NCBI RefSeq assembly: GCF_000761215.1
Contig: NZ_CP009438.1
Span: 5,101,501-5,165,500 of the forward strand
DNA length: 64,000 nucleotides
DNA from: Streptomyces glaucescens
GTDB taxonomy: Bacteria; Actinomycetota; Actinomycetes; Streptomycetales; Streptomycetaceae
Direction: 5' to 3'
In this document: in pieces, positions 18,040 to 26,902 of the stretch
How positions within the stretch are numbered: the stretch's first letter is position 1
Layout: every line of letters starts with the position of its first letter
Notes under the pieces: model-generated
Seen by the model: only the letters and a program-made list of their open reading frames with translations
Told to the model about the DNA's origin: nothing
Databases searched by the model: none
Translations under genes and position numbers: made by a program

Positions 18040-18449
18040 GCCGGCCCGGGTCCCGCGCCGCGCTGTTTGTAGAGGCTGATCGAAACGGTCTTGTCGTCGT
18101 CCACGGCGGAGGAGACCTTGCCCGCCAGTGCGGACAGCACGGTCCAGGCGAAGGTGTCGCGCGAAGGGGCGTGACCGTCCGTGGTGGGCGCGGAGACGGT
18201 GACCTCCAGCGAGTCGTCGACGAGCCGGAAGACACAGCTGAGCACCGAGCCGGGCACGGCCTGCTGGAGCAGGATCGCGCACGCCTCGTCCACCGCGATG
18301 CGCAGGTCCTCGATCTCGTCCAGGGTGAAGTCCAAACGGGCCGCGAGACCGGCCGTGGCCGTCCGCAGCACCGACAGGTAGGCACCCGCAGCCGGCAGCC
18401 GGACTTCGACGAAGTCCTGGGTCGCGGGCTCGCCTGCGATCTGGGACAC
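18036..18449 (-). CDS. Anti-sigma factor, RsbW-type kinase (PrsH/UshX-like)
   Basis: A 137-residue GHKL ATPase-fold protein like RsbW. The N-box region reads DEIEDLRIAVDEACAILL, and the protein ends with a short beta sheet (TVSISLYKQ). It should bind and silence the adjacent sigma factor and be freed by an STAS anti-anti-sigma factor such as BldG, which is not in this window. The GTG start is set by GGAGG five bases upstream; a TTG four codons earlier would leave that site inside the gene. Its stop overlaps the sigma gene start, consistent with balanced synthesis of both partners. Confidence 0.88.
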   Translation of the reverse strand: MSQIAGEPATQDFVEVRLPAAGAYLSVLRTATAGLAARLDFTLDEIEDLRIAVDEACAILLQQAVPGSVLSCVFRLVDDSLEVTVSAPTTDGHAPSRDTFAWTVLSALAGKVSSAVDDDKTVSISLYKQRGAGPGPA

Positions 18450-18727
18450 CCTCACCTCCAAGGTGGTACAAGCTCAACGGGGCCGAGGGTCGCCCCCCGG
18501 GGGTAACGCGATGTGTGGTGCAGCGGTGACGCTACCGCGCTCTCGATTTTCCTGTTCCTCGGGACCCCAACCCCCTGCTGTCACTCATAGTAAACACCCG
18601 AACACGCACAGTGGCTAGGGGGAGGGCGGACCCAATTCGGAACAGTGGGCGCCGGGTTGACGTACCCCGGCGTCAGACGCTCGAACCGTCCTGATCCGGG
18701 CCCGTGGAGCCCCGGGTCGCGAGCGGG

Positions 18728-18988
18728 TCACACCAGCACGTGGTCGACGAAGCACCAACGCCAATTCTCACCCGGTTCGAACGTCCGCATCACCGGGTGG
18801 CCCGACTTTTCATGGTGCTCCGTCGCGTGCCGCCCCGGCGAGGAGTCGCAGCAGCCGACGTGACCGCAGGTGAGGCAGAGCCGCAGCTGCACCGGGTGCG
18901 TACCGGCCGCCAGGCACTCCGGACAGGTCTCGCTCAGCGCGGCAGGTTCGGGGTGCGGCAGCGCGTCGGCATGCGTGCACTGTTTCAT
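18728..18988 (-). CDS. UBP-type zinc finger protein
   Basis: An 86-residue protein that is almost entirely one zf-UBP domain: CTH near residue 4, CPECLAAG near 22, LCLTCGHVGCCDSS near 37, then HATEHHEKSGHPV. Cys and His pairs are placed to hold zinc. In eukaryotes this fold binds the C-terminus of ubiquitin; in actinobacteria the free-standing version has no known partner. It ends with WRWCFVDHVLV. It is read away from the antiporter gene 61 bases upstream and into the sigH promoter region. Confidence 0.88.
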   Translation of the reverse strand: MKQCTHADALPHPEPAALSETCPECLAAGTHPVQLRLCLTCGHVGCCDSSPGRHATEHHEKSGHPVMRTFEPGENWRWCFVDHVLV

Positions 18989-19049
18989 GATTGCCAGATT
19001 ACGACGGGTGCGCGCGTGACCGCGCGGAAAACGAAGGCGGACGAGAGCC

Positions 19050-20642
19050 ATGGACGTGATGCCCCTGCTGTTGCTGGTGGCCGGGAGCGCCGTGATCGCC
19101 GCGGCCGGCCGCCGCACACCGGTGCCGGCACCGCTGCTGCTGGTCGCGGCAGGACTGGCGGTGTCGTCCGTACCGGGCGTCCCCGAGTTCGCCCTCGACC
19201 CGCACGTCGTCCTGCCCCTGCTGCTCCCCCCGCTGCTGCACACCGCGGCCACCGACAGCTCGTACCTCGATCTGCGCGCCCAACTGCGGCCCGTGGCCCT
19301 GCTCTCGGTGGGCTACGTCCTCTTCGCCACCGTGGCCGTCGGCTGGGCCGCCCACCTGATCGTGCCCGGGCTGCCGCTGACCGCCGCGCTGGTGCTGGGC
19401 GCCGTCGTGGCACCGCCGGACGCGGTCGCCGCCACGGCGATCGCCCGCCGCGTGGGACTGCCCTCCCGGATCACCACCATCCTCCAGGGCGAGTCCCTGG
19501 TGAACGACGCGACCGCGATCACCGCCTACCGGGTGGCCCTCGCCGCGGCCGTCGGCGAGGGCGCCACCTGGCCCGAGGGCGTCGGCGACTTCCTCCTCGC
19601 CGCGGTCGGCGGCATCGGCATCGGACTGCTGCTGATGGTGCCGATCCACTGGCTGCGCACCCACCTCAAGGAGGCGCTGCTGCAGAACACGCTCTCGCTG
19701 CTGATCCCGTTCGTGGCGTACGCCGCCGCCGAGGAGGTGCACGCCTCCGGAGTGCTCGCCGTGGTGGTCGTCGCCCTCTACCTCGGTCACCGCGCGTGGG
19801 AGGTCGACTTCGCGACCCGGCTCCAGGAGGAGGCGGTGTGGAAGATGGTCGCCTTCGTCCTGGAGTCGTCGGTGTTCGCGCTCATCGGGCTCCAGCTGCC
19901 GGTGGTGCTGCGGGGCCTCGGGGACTACGAGGGCGCCGACGCCGCCTGGTACGCGCTCGCCGTCTTCCTCGTGGTGGTCGCCGCGCGGTTCCTCTGGGTC
20001 TACCCGGCGACCTTCCTGCCCCGGGCGCTGTCCGCGCGGATCCGCAAACGAGAGGACAACCCCACCTGGAAGGGGGCGTTCGTCATCTCCTGGGCCGGGA
20101 TGCGCGGCGTGGTCTCCCTGGCCATCGCCTTCTCCATCCCGGTGACGGTGGACGGCGAGCACTTCCCCGGCCGCAATCTCATCCTCTTCCTGACCTTCAC
20201 CACCGTCATCGGCACCCTCGTCGTCCAGGGCCTCACCCTGCCGCCGCTCATCCGCCTGCTGCGCCTGCCCGGCCGCGACCCGCAGGCCGAGACCCTGGCC
20301 GAGGCGAACGCCCAGGCCCAGGCCTCCCGAGCGGCCGAACAGCGCCTCGACGAGCTCCTCGCCGACGAGCGCAACGCCCTCCCGCAACCGCTCGCCGACC
20401 GGCTGCGGACCGTCCTGGAACGCCGCCGCAACGCGGTGTGGGAACGCCTCGGCCAGCCCAATCCGATCACCGGGGAGACCGCCGACGACACCTACCGCCG
20501 GCTCGCGCGGGAGATGATCGGCGCCGAACGCGAGGTGTTCGTCAAGCTCCGCGACCTGCGCTACATCGACGACGAGATGCTGCGGACCCTGCTGCGCCGG
20601 CTGGACCTGGAGGAGGCGGCGGCGTACCGGGAGGCCACCTGA
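19050..20642 (+). CDS. CPA1-family Na+(K+)/H+ antiporter
   Basis: A 530-residue membrane protein with about 12 spans, followed by a cytoplasmic tail of roughly 120 residues rich in Ala, Glu and Arg. The ion site motif ND is in GESLVNDATAI near residue 148, and VAPPDAVAATAI near 115 is the usual partner helix. It exchanges protons for sodium or potassium and so helps control internal pH. GMRGVVSLAIAFSIP near 350 is another family mark. The charged tail probably regulates the transporter. No ribosome binding site is strong, but the ATG opens directly into the first span. Confidence 0.92.
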   Translation: MDVMPLLLLVAGSAVIAAAGRRTPVPAPLLLVAAGLAVSSVPGVPEFALDPHVVLPLLLPPLLHTAATDSSYLDLRAQLRPVALLSVGYVLFATVAVGWAAHLIVPGLPLTAALVLGAVVAPPDAVAATAIARRVGLPSRITTILQGESLVNDATAITAYRVALAAAVGEGATWPEGVGDFLLAAVGGIGIGLLLMVPIHWLRTHLKEALLQNTLSLLIPFVAYAAAEEVHASGVLAVVVVALYLGHRAWEVDFATRLQEEAVWKMVAFVLESSVFALIGLQLPVVLRGLGDYEGADAAWYALAVFLVVVAARFLWVYPATFLPRALSARIRKREDNPTWKGAFVISWAGMRGVVSLAIAFSIPVTVDGEHFPGRNLILFLTFTTVIGTLVVQGLTLPPLIRLLRLPGRDPQAETLAEANAQAQASRAAEQRLDELLADERNALPQPLADRLRTVLERRRNAVWERLGQPNPITGETADDTYRRLAREMIGAEREVFVKLRDLRYIDDEMLRTLLRRLDLEEAAAYREAT

Positions 20643-20787
20643 TGGGCACCGGCCCGTGCGCTCACCGGGACGAGGGGGGATCATTGACCCCGGTACGCGG
20701 GAACTGCGCAGCCGCGGCGATCGTGGAACACCTGGGAAGCGCGGAGACGCGGGACACGAGCGGGACTTGGCGACTCGGAGGGGTGCG

Positions 20788-21339
20788 GTGAGCGGCACCA
20801 CACAGCGGTACTTCATCAGTTACGCGGGCGTGGACCGCTCCTGGGCCGAGTGGGTGGGGTACCACCTGGAGCAGGCCGGCCACCAGGTCACGCTCGACGT
20901 GTGGGACTGGCGCACCGGCGACGACTTCGTGCAGCGGATGGACGAGGGGCTGGTGCAGGCGGACGCCGTCGTGGCGCTGTTCTCCAAGTCCTACTTCGAG
21001 CCCGGCCGGTGGACCGGCGAGGAGCGGTCCGCCGTGCTCGCCCGCCGTGACCGTGTCATCCCGCTCGCCATCGAACCCCTCACCAACCACGACATCCCCC
21101 CGCTGCTCGCCAGCCGGGTCCGCAAGGACCTCCACGGGCTGGACGAGAAGGACGCCGTCGCGGCCCTGCTGGCGGCGGTCCAGGGAGGCGTGCGGCCCAG
21201 CAGCCCGCCACCGTTCCCGGGCGCGCCCGCCGCGCCGCGCGGGCCGGGCAGCCCGCCGCCGTACCCGGGAACCGTGACGGCCGCGCCGGCGGCGGCCGCC
21301 CCGGCGAAGCCGGACCAGCCGAAGACCGGGACGGCCTGA
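20788..21339 (+). CDS. Free-standing TIR-domain protein with Pro/Ala-rich tail
   Basis: A 183-residue protein. Residues 8-130 form a TIR domain: YFISYAGVDRSWAEWVGYHL at the start, then DVWDWRTGDDFV, VVALFSKSYFEP and RWTGEERSAV. Glu78/Glu79 stand where TIR NADases carry their catalytic Glu. The last 45 residues are Pro-, Gly- and Ala-rich with two PPPYPG/PPPFPG motifs, probably a flexible arm. The GTG start has GGAGGGG upstream. No obvious effector or sensor gene lies beside it. It could be an NAD-degrading defence protein or an adaptor; its domain is the intact relative of the degenerate TIR segment in the vWA protein at 46.5 kb. Confidence 0.88.
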   Translation: MSGTTQRYFISYAGVDRSWAEWVGYHLEQAGHQVTLDVWDWRTGDDFVQRMDEGLVQADAVVALFSKSYFEPGRWTGEERSAVLARRDRVIPLAIEPLTNHDIPPLLASRVRKDLHGLDEKDAVAALLAAVQGGVRPSSPPPFPGAPAAPRGPGSPPPYPGTVTAAPAAAAPAKPDQPKTGTA

Positions 21340-21469
21340 GCCGGCCGGGGCCCGGGACCGGGGTCCGCCTGTTCGGGCCGGGACCGGGACCGCCGGAACC
21401 AGCCGGAGACCGGGCGTGCCGCGGCACGGCCGTCGCCGCCGGCCTCACCGTGACCGGCCCGGGCCGCGC

Positions 21470-22372
21470 TCACGGCTGGGGCGCACCGGTGATCACGGCG
21501 GCCACCACGGTCCCCGGCGCGTACGCGCCCTCGTCCGCGAGGGCGACGAGGGCGTACAGCATCTTGGCGACATAGAGACGCTCCACGCCCTGGCCGTGCC
21601 GTCTCTCGAAGTCGTCGGCGAACCGGTGGAGTTCGGGTGTGGTCCGGGCGTACCCCCCGAAGTGGAACCGCTCGTCGAGCCGCCAGTCGCCCCGCGGCCC
21701 GCCGAACGCGCTGTGCTGCAACGCCCGTATCTCGTCGCCGAGGAAGCCTCCCTTCAGCACGGGTATGCCCAGCGCCCGCTGTCCCGGTGCCAGGCCCGCC
21801 GCCAGTCCGGCCAGCGTGCCCCCGGTACCGCAGGCGACCGCCACCACGTCGGCCCGCCCGCGCAGTTCCTCGCCCAGGGCCCGGCAGCCGCGGACCGCGA
21901 GGGCGTTGCTGCCGCCCTCGGGGACGACACGGGCATCCTCGGCGCCGGCCGCGCGCAGCACGCGCGCGAGAGTGGCCGGATCCGACTTGTGGCGATACGT
22001 CGATCTGTCGACGAAGTGCAGCCGCATGCCGTCGGCCGCGCACCGGGCGAGGGTGGGGTTGAGGGGGCGTCCGGCCAGTTCGTCGCCGCGGACCACGCCG
22101 ATCGTGGGGATGCCGAGCAGGCGGCCCGCGGCGGCGGTGGCGCGCAGATGGTTGGAGTACGCGCCGCCGAAGGTCACGATCGGCCGGCCGTCCGCCGCCG
22201 CGAGATTGGGCGCGAGCTTGCGCCACTTGTTGCCGATCAGGTCGGGGTGGATGAGGTCGTCCCGCTTGAGCAGCAGCCGCACGCCGTGCCGGGCGAACCG
22301 CTCGTCCCGTATCTCCTGCAGGGGGGAGGGGAGCCGCGGGCGCAGGGCGGCTAGGGCGTCGTCGCTGGTCAC
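21470..22372 (-). CDS. PLP enzyme of the D-cysteine desulfhydrase/ACC deaminase family
   Basis: A 300-residue fold-type II pyridoxal-phosphate enzyme. The N-terminal region LLLKRDDLIHPDLIGNKWRK carries the cofactor lysine in GNKWRK. TFGGAYSNHLRATAAAG and the phosphate-binding CGTGGTLAG loop follow. It would split D-cysteine or a related amino acid to pyruvate, sulfide and ammonia, or act on 1-aminocyclopropane carboxylate; the two cannot be told apart here. The GTG start has GACAAT six bases upstream and no ribosome binding site, so it may be leaderless. Confidence 0.85.
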   Translation of the reverse strand: MTSDDALAALRPRLPSPLQEIRDERFARHGVRLLLKRDDLIHPDLIGNKWRKLAPNLAAADGRPIVTFGGAYSNHLRATAAAGRLLGIPTIGVVRGDELAGRPLNPTLARCAADGMRLHFVDRSTYRHKSDPATLARVLRAAGAEDARVVPEGGSNALAVRGCRALGEELRGRADVVAVACGTGGTLAGLAAGLAPGQRALGIPVLKGGFLGDEIRALQHSAFGGPRGDWRLDERFHFGGYARTTPELHRFADDFERRHGQGVERLYVAKMLYALVALADEGAYAPGTVVAAVITGAPQP

Positions 22373-22414
22373 CGCACCATTGTCACCCGATCCGCGGCCC
22401 ACGTCCCGGCGGTC

Positions 22415-23005
22415 TCACTTCAGCCGGGCGCGGATCCGCTCGCGCATCGACTCCATGGTGAAACCGCGCGGATCGACCTTCCCGGGCTGCCACTCCTTGT
22501 GCCCGATGACCGACCGCTCCGTCCACCCGTGGTGGCGGCAGACCGCGGCGGCGGCCCGCTCCGCGGCCTCCAGCTGGGCGCTGGGCCAGGGATCCTCGCC
22601 GTCGCCGAGGTTCTCGCACTCGAAGCCGTAGAAGTGGCGGTTGCCGTCGGTGTTCGCCTCGTTCTCGGGCGGCAGCGCCTTCTCCGCGATCACCGCCCGC
22701 AGGACCTCGTCGTCTCCCAGCCCGGCGTGGTTGGCCCGGCCGTGGCCGACGAGGTGGACGGTGCCGTCCTTGGTGATGACGCCGTGGCACAGCGGCCCCG
22801 GCAGGCCCGCGTGGCCCCGCCGGCACAGCTCGACGGTGTACTCGCTGCCCCGGGTGACCGTGTGGTGCAGCATCACGCCGTGGACGGGCCCCCACGGTCC
22901 CTTGTGATTGCGGTTGTGGTGCCGCCAGTCGCCGACTTCGACGACCGTGACGCCTTCCGCCCGCAGCACGTCGAGGAACCGGTCCGCGGACATGGGTGAG
23001 GCCAT
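22415..23005 (-). CDS. N-acetylmuramoyl-L-alanine amidase (amidase_2 fold)
   Basis: A 196-residue enzyme with the zinc-amidase fold that cuts between muramic acid and the peptide of peptidoglycan. Zinc ligands are likely in MLHHTVT near residue 46 and IGHKEW near 168; FYGFECEN supplies another part of the site. There is no signal peptide, so the protein would need another way out or act on cytoplasmic or phage-released wall. Many streptomycete amidases of this size are annotated the same way. It ends 42 bases before the PLP enzyme gene on the same strand. Confidence 0.87.
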   Translation of the reverse strand: MASPMSADRFLDVLRAEGVTVVEVGDWRHHNRNHKGPWGPVHGVMLHHTVTRGSEYTVELCRRGHAGLPGPLCHGVITKDGTVHLVGHGRANHAGLGDDEVLRAVIAEKALPPENEANTDGNRHFYGFECENLGDGEDPWPSAQLEAAERAAAAVCRHHGWTERSVIGHKEWQPGKVDPRGFTMESMRERIRARLK

Positions 23006-23316
23006 GGTGCGCCCCCTTCGCTGGTGCGGGGCGGCCGCCCTCCGCGACCGCCCGTACCGCTGCTTCTACCGAAGCGCGGGGACGCGGAACCATCCGTTCG
23101 CACAGCGTGCGAGCCGATCCGGACAGAGCGCTTCCGGATGTGCGCCCGGGCGGACCCGGTGGGGATCCCTATGTGTGCCCCGGGCCGCGGTGATCCATTC
23201 CCCCTCTTTCGTGTAATAGCACGAGCACGTTGAGTGATGGAAGGCTTGGTCGCGAGATCGTGAGATCGGTGCCCGGCGCAGATCGCTGCCAGGCATGACC
23301 GGGAGGGCAATTTTCT
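23006..23316. other. Divergent promoter region before the encapsulin gene
   Basis: A 311-base gap between the amidase (minus) and encapsulin (plus) genes. Its right part is less GC-rich (near 23200-23235, with TTTCGTGTAATAGCACGAGC), the best place for the encapsulin promoter. GTGCTATTACAC-like symmetry is present but imperfect. No gene is seen. Confidence 0.45.
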
Positions 23317-24723
23317 ATGTCGGTAGGCGAAGAGGTCCGCACGGAGCAGAACAGGCCGCAGCAGAGCCTCGGCACGGCTGCCGCGCGGAACCTGGCCACC
23401 ACCACCAAGTCCGTTCCGCAGATGCAGGAGATCAGCTCCCGCTGGCTGCTGCGCAACCTGCCCTGGGTGGACGTGCAAGGCGGTACGTACCGGGTGAACC
23501 GACGGCTGACCTTCGCGGTGGGCGACGGACGCATCACCTTCGTGAAGACCGGTGACCGCGTCGAGGTCATCCCCGCGGAGCTCGGCGAACTGCCCGCGCT
23601 GCGGTCGTACGAGGACGAGGAGGTGCTGACCGAGCTGGCCCGGCGCTGCGAGCAGCGGGAGTTCGCCGCGGGCGAGGTGATCGCCTCCTTCGGCAGCCCC
23701 ACCGACGCGGTCTACCTCCTCGCGCACGGCCGCGTGGAGAAGGTCGGTACGGGCCCCTACGGCGAGGACGAGAGCCTGGGCGTCCAGGCCGACGGCTCCT
23801 ACCTGGGCGACCAGGCCCTGCTCGGCGGGGACGGCATCTGGGAGTACACGGCCCGCGCGGTCACCCCGTGCACCGTCCTCGTGCTGTCCCGGCAGCACTT
23901 CCAGCAGGTCGCCGAGCGCTCCGAGTCCCTCAGCGGCCACCTCGAGCAGCTGCGCTCGCTGCCCCAGCAGCGCACCAACAAGTACGGCGAGAAGGCGATC
24001 GACCTGGAGGCCGGCCACACCGGTGAGCCGGACATCCCGCACACCTTCGTCGACTACGAGAGCCGGCCCCGCGAGTACGAACTGAGCATCGCCCAGACCG
24101 TGCTGCGCATCCACACGCGCGTGGCGGACCTCTACAACCAGCCGATGAACCAGACCGAGCAGCAGCTCCGGCTCACCGTGGAGGCGCTGAAGGAACGCCA
24201 GGAGCACGAGCTGGTCAACAACCGTGAGTTCGGCCTGCTCCACAACTGCGAGTACGACCAGCGGATCCAGCCGCACGACGGGGTGCCCGGCCCCGACGAC
24301 ATGGACGAGCTGCTCAGCCGGCGGCGCGGCACCAAGATGTTCCTCGCGCACCCGCGGGCCATCGCCGCGTTCGGCCGCGAGCTGAACAAGCGGGGCCTGG
24401 TGCCCGAGACGATCGACATCGCCGGCAACCGCATCCCCACCTGGCGGGGCGTGCCGATCTACCCGTGCAACAAGATCCCGGTCACCGAGGCGCGCACCAC
24501 CTCGATCATCGCGATGCGTCTCGGTGAGGCCGACCAGGGAGTCATCGGTCTGAGGCAGTCCGGCATCCCGGACGAGATCGAGCCCTCCCTGTCGGTGCGG
24601 TTCATGGGCATCAACGAGCAGGCGATCATCAAGTACCTGGTGACGGCGTACTACTCGGCGGCCGTGCTCGTCCCGGACGCCCTCGGTGTCCTGGAGAACG
24701 TCGAGATCGGCCGCTGGGGGTGA
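23317..24723 (+). CDS. Family 2B encapsulin shell protein with cyclic-nucleotide-binding domain
   Basis: A 468-residue protein of the EshA/SrpI-like family. Residues 1-85 are the N-terminal arm ([20 protein letters not shown]). Residues about 95-205 are an inserted cyclic-nucleotide-binding domain ([37 protein letters not shown]). Residues 230-468 are the HK97-type shell fold ending in [19 protein letters not shown]. Many copies should assemble into a closed protein shell that holds an enzyme. The phosphate cassette of the nucleotide domain has Asp where the usual Glu stands. GGGAGG lies 11 bases before the ATG. The next gene, a polyprenyl synthase, is a known cargo type. Confidence 0.92.
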   Translation: MSVGEEVRTEQNRPQQSLGTAAARNLATTTKSVPQMQEISSRWLLRNLPWVDVQGGTYRVNRRLTFAVGDGRITFVKTGDRVEVIPAELGELPALRSYEDEEVLTELARRCEQREFAAGEVIASFGSPTDAVYLLAHGRVEKVGTGPYGEDESLGVQADGSYLGDQALLGGDGIWEYTARAVTPCTVLVLSRQHFQQVAERSESLSGHLEQLRSLPQQRTNKYGEKAIDLEAGHTGEPDIPHTFVDYESRPREYELSIAQTVLRIHTRVADLYNQPMNQTEQQLRLTVEALKERQEHELVNNREFGLLHNCEYDQRIQPHDGVPGPDDMDELLSRRRGTKMFLAHPRAIAAFGRELNKRGLVPETIDIAGNRIPTWRGVPIYPCNKIPVTEARTTSIIAMRLGEADQGVIGLRQSGIPDEIEPSLSVRFMGINEQAIIKYLVTAYYSAAVLVPDALGVLENVEIGRWG

Positions 24724-24835
24724 CCTTCCTGGCCACGCGTCCGTGTCCCCGCGTCCCCGGGCGGGTAGATCTTCCGGGTACACGCCTGTCCGGAACGGAC
24801 TCGCCACCGTCCGCGCGGCCCGTGAGGGGGAACCT

Positions 24836-26089
24836 GTGACCGAGTCCATGACGCAGGCCGAGCCGCGCCGCGCCGGGACGCGCGGCGCCGTCACCGGTTC
24901 ACGCCCTGCGGCTTCGCACCGAGGCGCCGACACGCGTGAAAGGCGGACTCCCATCGCGACGGACCCGGACCCGGACCGGTGCCCCGACCCCGATGCGGGC
25001 ACGGACCCGGACGCACGCACGGGCGCCGGCGAGGGCACGGACCCGGACAGCCGACCGGGAGGGTCCACCGGAGACGAGGCCGCGGTGATCCTCGACCGCG
25101 CCCGCGCGTCGGTCGGCCCCCAGCTGCGCTCGGCCGTGGACTCCTTGCCGGGTGCGATGCGCCGGATCGCGCGCTACCACTTCGGCTGGGAACACGTCGA
25201 CGGCACCCCGGCAACCGGCAACCCGGGCAAGGCGATACGGCCCGCCCTCGTCCTCACCGCGGCCGCCGCACTCGGGGGCCCGGGCGCCCGGGCGGCGGCC
25301 GTGCGGGCCGCCGCGGCGGTGGAGCTGGTGCACAACTTCACGCTGCTGCACGACGACGTGATGGACCGGGACACCACCCGCCGGCACCGCCCCACCGCGT
25401 GGACGGTGTTCGGCGACGCCGCCGCGATCCTCGCCGGTGACGCCCTCCAAGCCCTCGCCCTGCGACTGCTCGCCGAGGACCCGCACCCGGCGTCGGCGCC
25501 CGCGGCGGCCCGGCTCGCGGCCTGTGTGGTCGAGCTCTGCGAGGGCCAGCACGTGGACACCGCGCTGGAGCGGCGCGCTCCCGCCGAGGTCGCCCTCGAC
25601 GAAGTGCTGGCCATGGCCGAGGCCAAGACCGGGGCGCTGCTGGGCTGCGCGTGCGCGCTGGGCGGGCTCTACGCGGGGGCGTCCGCCGAGGACGTCGAGG
25701 CGCTGGACGCGTTCGGCCGGGAGGCCGGGCTCGCGTTCCAGCTGATCGACGACGTGATCGGCATCTGGGGCGACCCCGGCCGCACCGGGAAACCGGCCGG
25801 CGCGGATCTCGCGGCCCGCAAGAAGTCCCTGCCGGTGGTCGCCGCGCTGGCCTCCGGCACCCCGGCGGCCGCGGAACTGGCCGAGCTGTACCGAGAGCCG
25901 TACGACGGCGGCGACCTGGAGCCCACCGTCGTCGCGGTGGAACGGGCGGGCGGCCGGGACTGGGCCCAGGGCCAGGCGGCCGATCACATGGCCCGGGCGG
26001 TGCAGGAACTGGCCCGCGCCGTCCCGGACCCGGAGGCGGCGGGCGGCCTCCTCGCCCTCGCGGAGTTCGTCACCCGCAGAACCGCCTAG
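24836..26089 (+). CDS. Polyprenyl diphosphate synthase, probable encapsulin cargo
   Basis: A 417-residue trans-prenyltransferase. Residues about 85-417 are the catalytic helical fold, with the first Asp-rich motif DDVMD near residue 171 and the second region LIDDVIGIWGD near 302. It would join isopentenyl units into a chain such as geranylgeranyl or longer; chain length is not readable. The first 80 residues are disordered and rich in Asp, Pro, Arg and Thr with repeated DPD units, absent from ordinary synthases and like the cargo-loading extensions of family 2 encapsulin enzymes. The GTG start has GAGGGGG upstream. It follows the shell gene by 112 bases. Confidence 0.9.
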   Translation: MTESMTQAEPRRAGTRGAVTGSRPAASHRGADTRERRTPIATDPDPDRCPDPDAGTDPDARTGAGEGTDPDSRPGGSTGDEAAVILDRARASVGPQLRSAVDSLPGAMRRIARYHFGWEHVDGTPATGNPGKAIRPALVLTAAAALGGPGARAAAVRAAAAVELVHNFTLLHDDVMDRDTTRRHRPTAWTVFGDAAAILAGDALQALALRLLAEDPHPASAPAAARLAACVVELCEGQHVDTALERRAPAEVALDEVLAMAEAKTGALLGCACALGGLYAGASAEDVEALDAFGREAGLAFQLIDDVIGIWGDPGRTGKPAGADLAARKKSLPVVAALASGTPAAAELAELYREPYDGGDLEPTVVAVERAGGRDWAQGQAADHMARAVQELARAVPDPEAAGGLLALAEFVTRRTA

Positions 26090-26165
26090 GCACGCCCCCA
26101 GACCCCGGAGCACCCGGCACCGTGCGGCTCCTGACCCCGGACGGTGACCGGGGGCTCCGGCCCAT

Positions 26166-26198
26166 GGGTCCCGCACTTCCCCACGGTGTGCGGGACCC
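26166..26198 (+). terminator. Hairpin after the polyprenyl synthase gene
   Basis: GGGTCCCGCAC pairs perfectly with GTGCGGGACCC around an 11-base loop, 76 bases past the stop codon. It probably ends the encapsulin/cargo transcript. Confidence 0.65.
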
Positions 26199-26289
26199 GC
26201 CCCGCCCCCCGCCGCGACCGGCACTGCGCCCGCGACCGGCTAGGCTCAACGGCCGTAACGGCTCGGCACGTCGAGGCTAAGGGGCGGGA

Positions 26290-26895
26290 ATGGGTGTGGC
26301 GATCCGGACGGCGGGGGAGAGCGACCGGGAGCTGGTCGTCCGGCTGCTGGACGAGTCGTTCCGGGAGGACCCGGTCAGCCGCTGGGTCTTCCCGGGCGGC
26401 GCGTACCTCGCCCGCACCCATCACAAGCTCATGGCCGCCTTCACCGACATCGTGCTCGCCGCCGGATGGGTGGACGTCACCGAGGACGGCTCGGCCTGCG
26501 CGCTCTGGCTCCCGGTGGCCGCGGCCGACCCGGCCGGCGCGGGGCCCGACGATGACGGGCCCGCCCAGGTCAGAGCGGCCGTCGACCCGGCGAACGAGCG
26601 CGTGGAACTGATCGGCCGGCTCACCGCGGGGATCCATCCCGCCGACCGCGCCCATGACTACCTGTGGATGATCGGTGTGGCGCCGCAGCGCCAAGGCGAG
26701 GGCCTCGGCACGGCGCTCATGACACAGGTCCTCGACCGCTGCGACCGTGAGGGACGGCCGGCCTACCTGGAGGCGAGCAACACCGGCAGCCGCCGGCTGT
26801 ACGAGCGGCTCGGCTTCACCGTGATGACCGACCGGGTGCTGACCCTGCCCGACGGTCCCACGATGTGGCCCATGTGGCGCGAGCCGCGCGGCTGA
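26290..26895 (+). CDS. GNAT-family N-acetyltransferase
   Basis: A 201-residue acetyltransferase. IRTAGESDRELVVRLLDESF opens the fold, and the acetyl-CoA loop is in MIGVAPQRQGEGLGTALM near residue 130. ASNTGSRRLYERLGF closes it. AGGGGCGGG lies just before the ATG. The substrate is unknown. It meets a TetR gene tail to tail with eight bases between them. The polyprenyl synthase upstream is separated by a terminator, so a link to the encapsulin pair is not indicated. Confidence 0.87.
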   Translation: MGVAIRTAGESDRELVVRLLDESFREDPVSRWVFPGGAYLARTHHKLMAAFTDIVLAAGWVDVTEDGSACALWLPVAAADPAGAGPDDDGPAQVRAAVDPANERVELIGRLTAGIHPADRAHDYLWMIGVAPQRQGEGLGTALMTQVLDRCDREGRPAYLEASNTGSRRLYERLGFTVMTDRVLTLPDGPTMWPMWREPRG

Positions 26896-26902
26896 TCCGG
26901 CG

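Noticed and set aside
18560-18625. SigB-type promoter (GTTT and GGGTTG) before the anti-sigma gene
   Set aside because: Spacing is about 17 bases and the -10 differs from GGGTAT; too weak to claim, although self-regulation would be likely.
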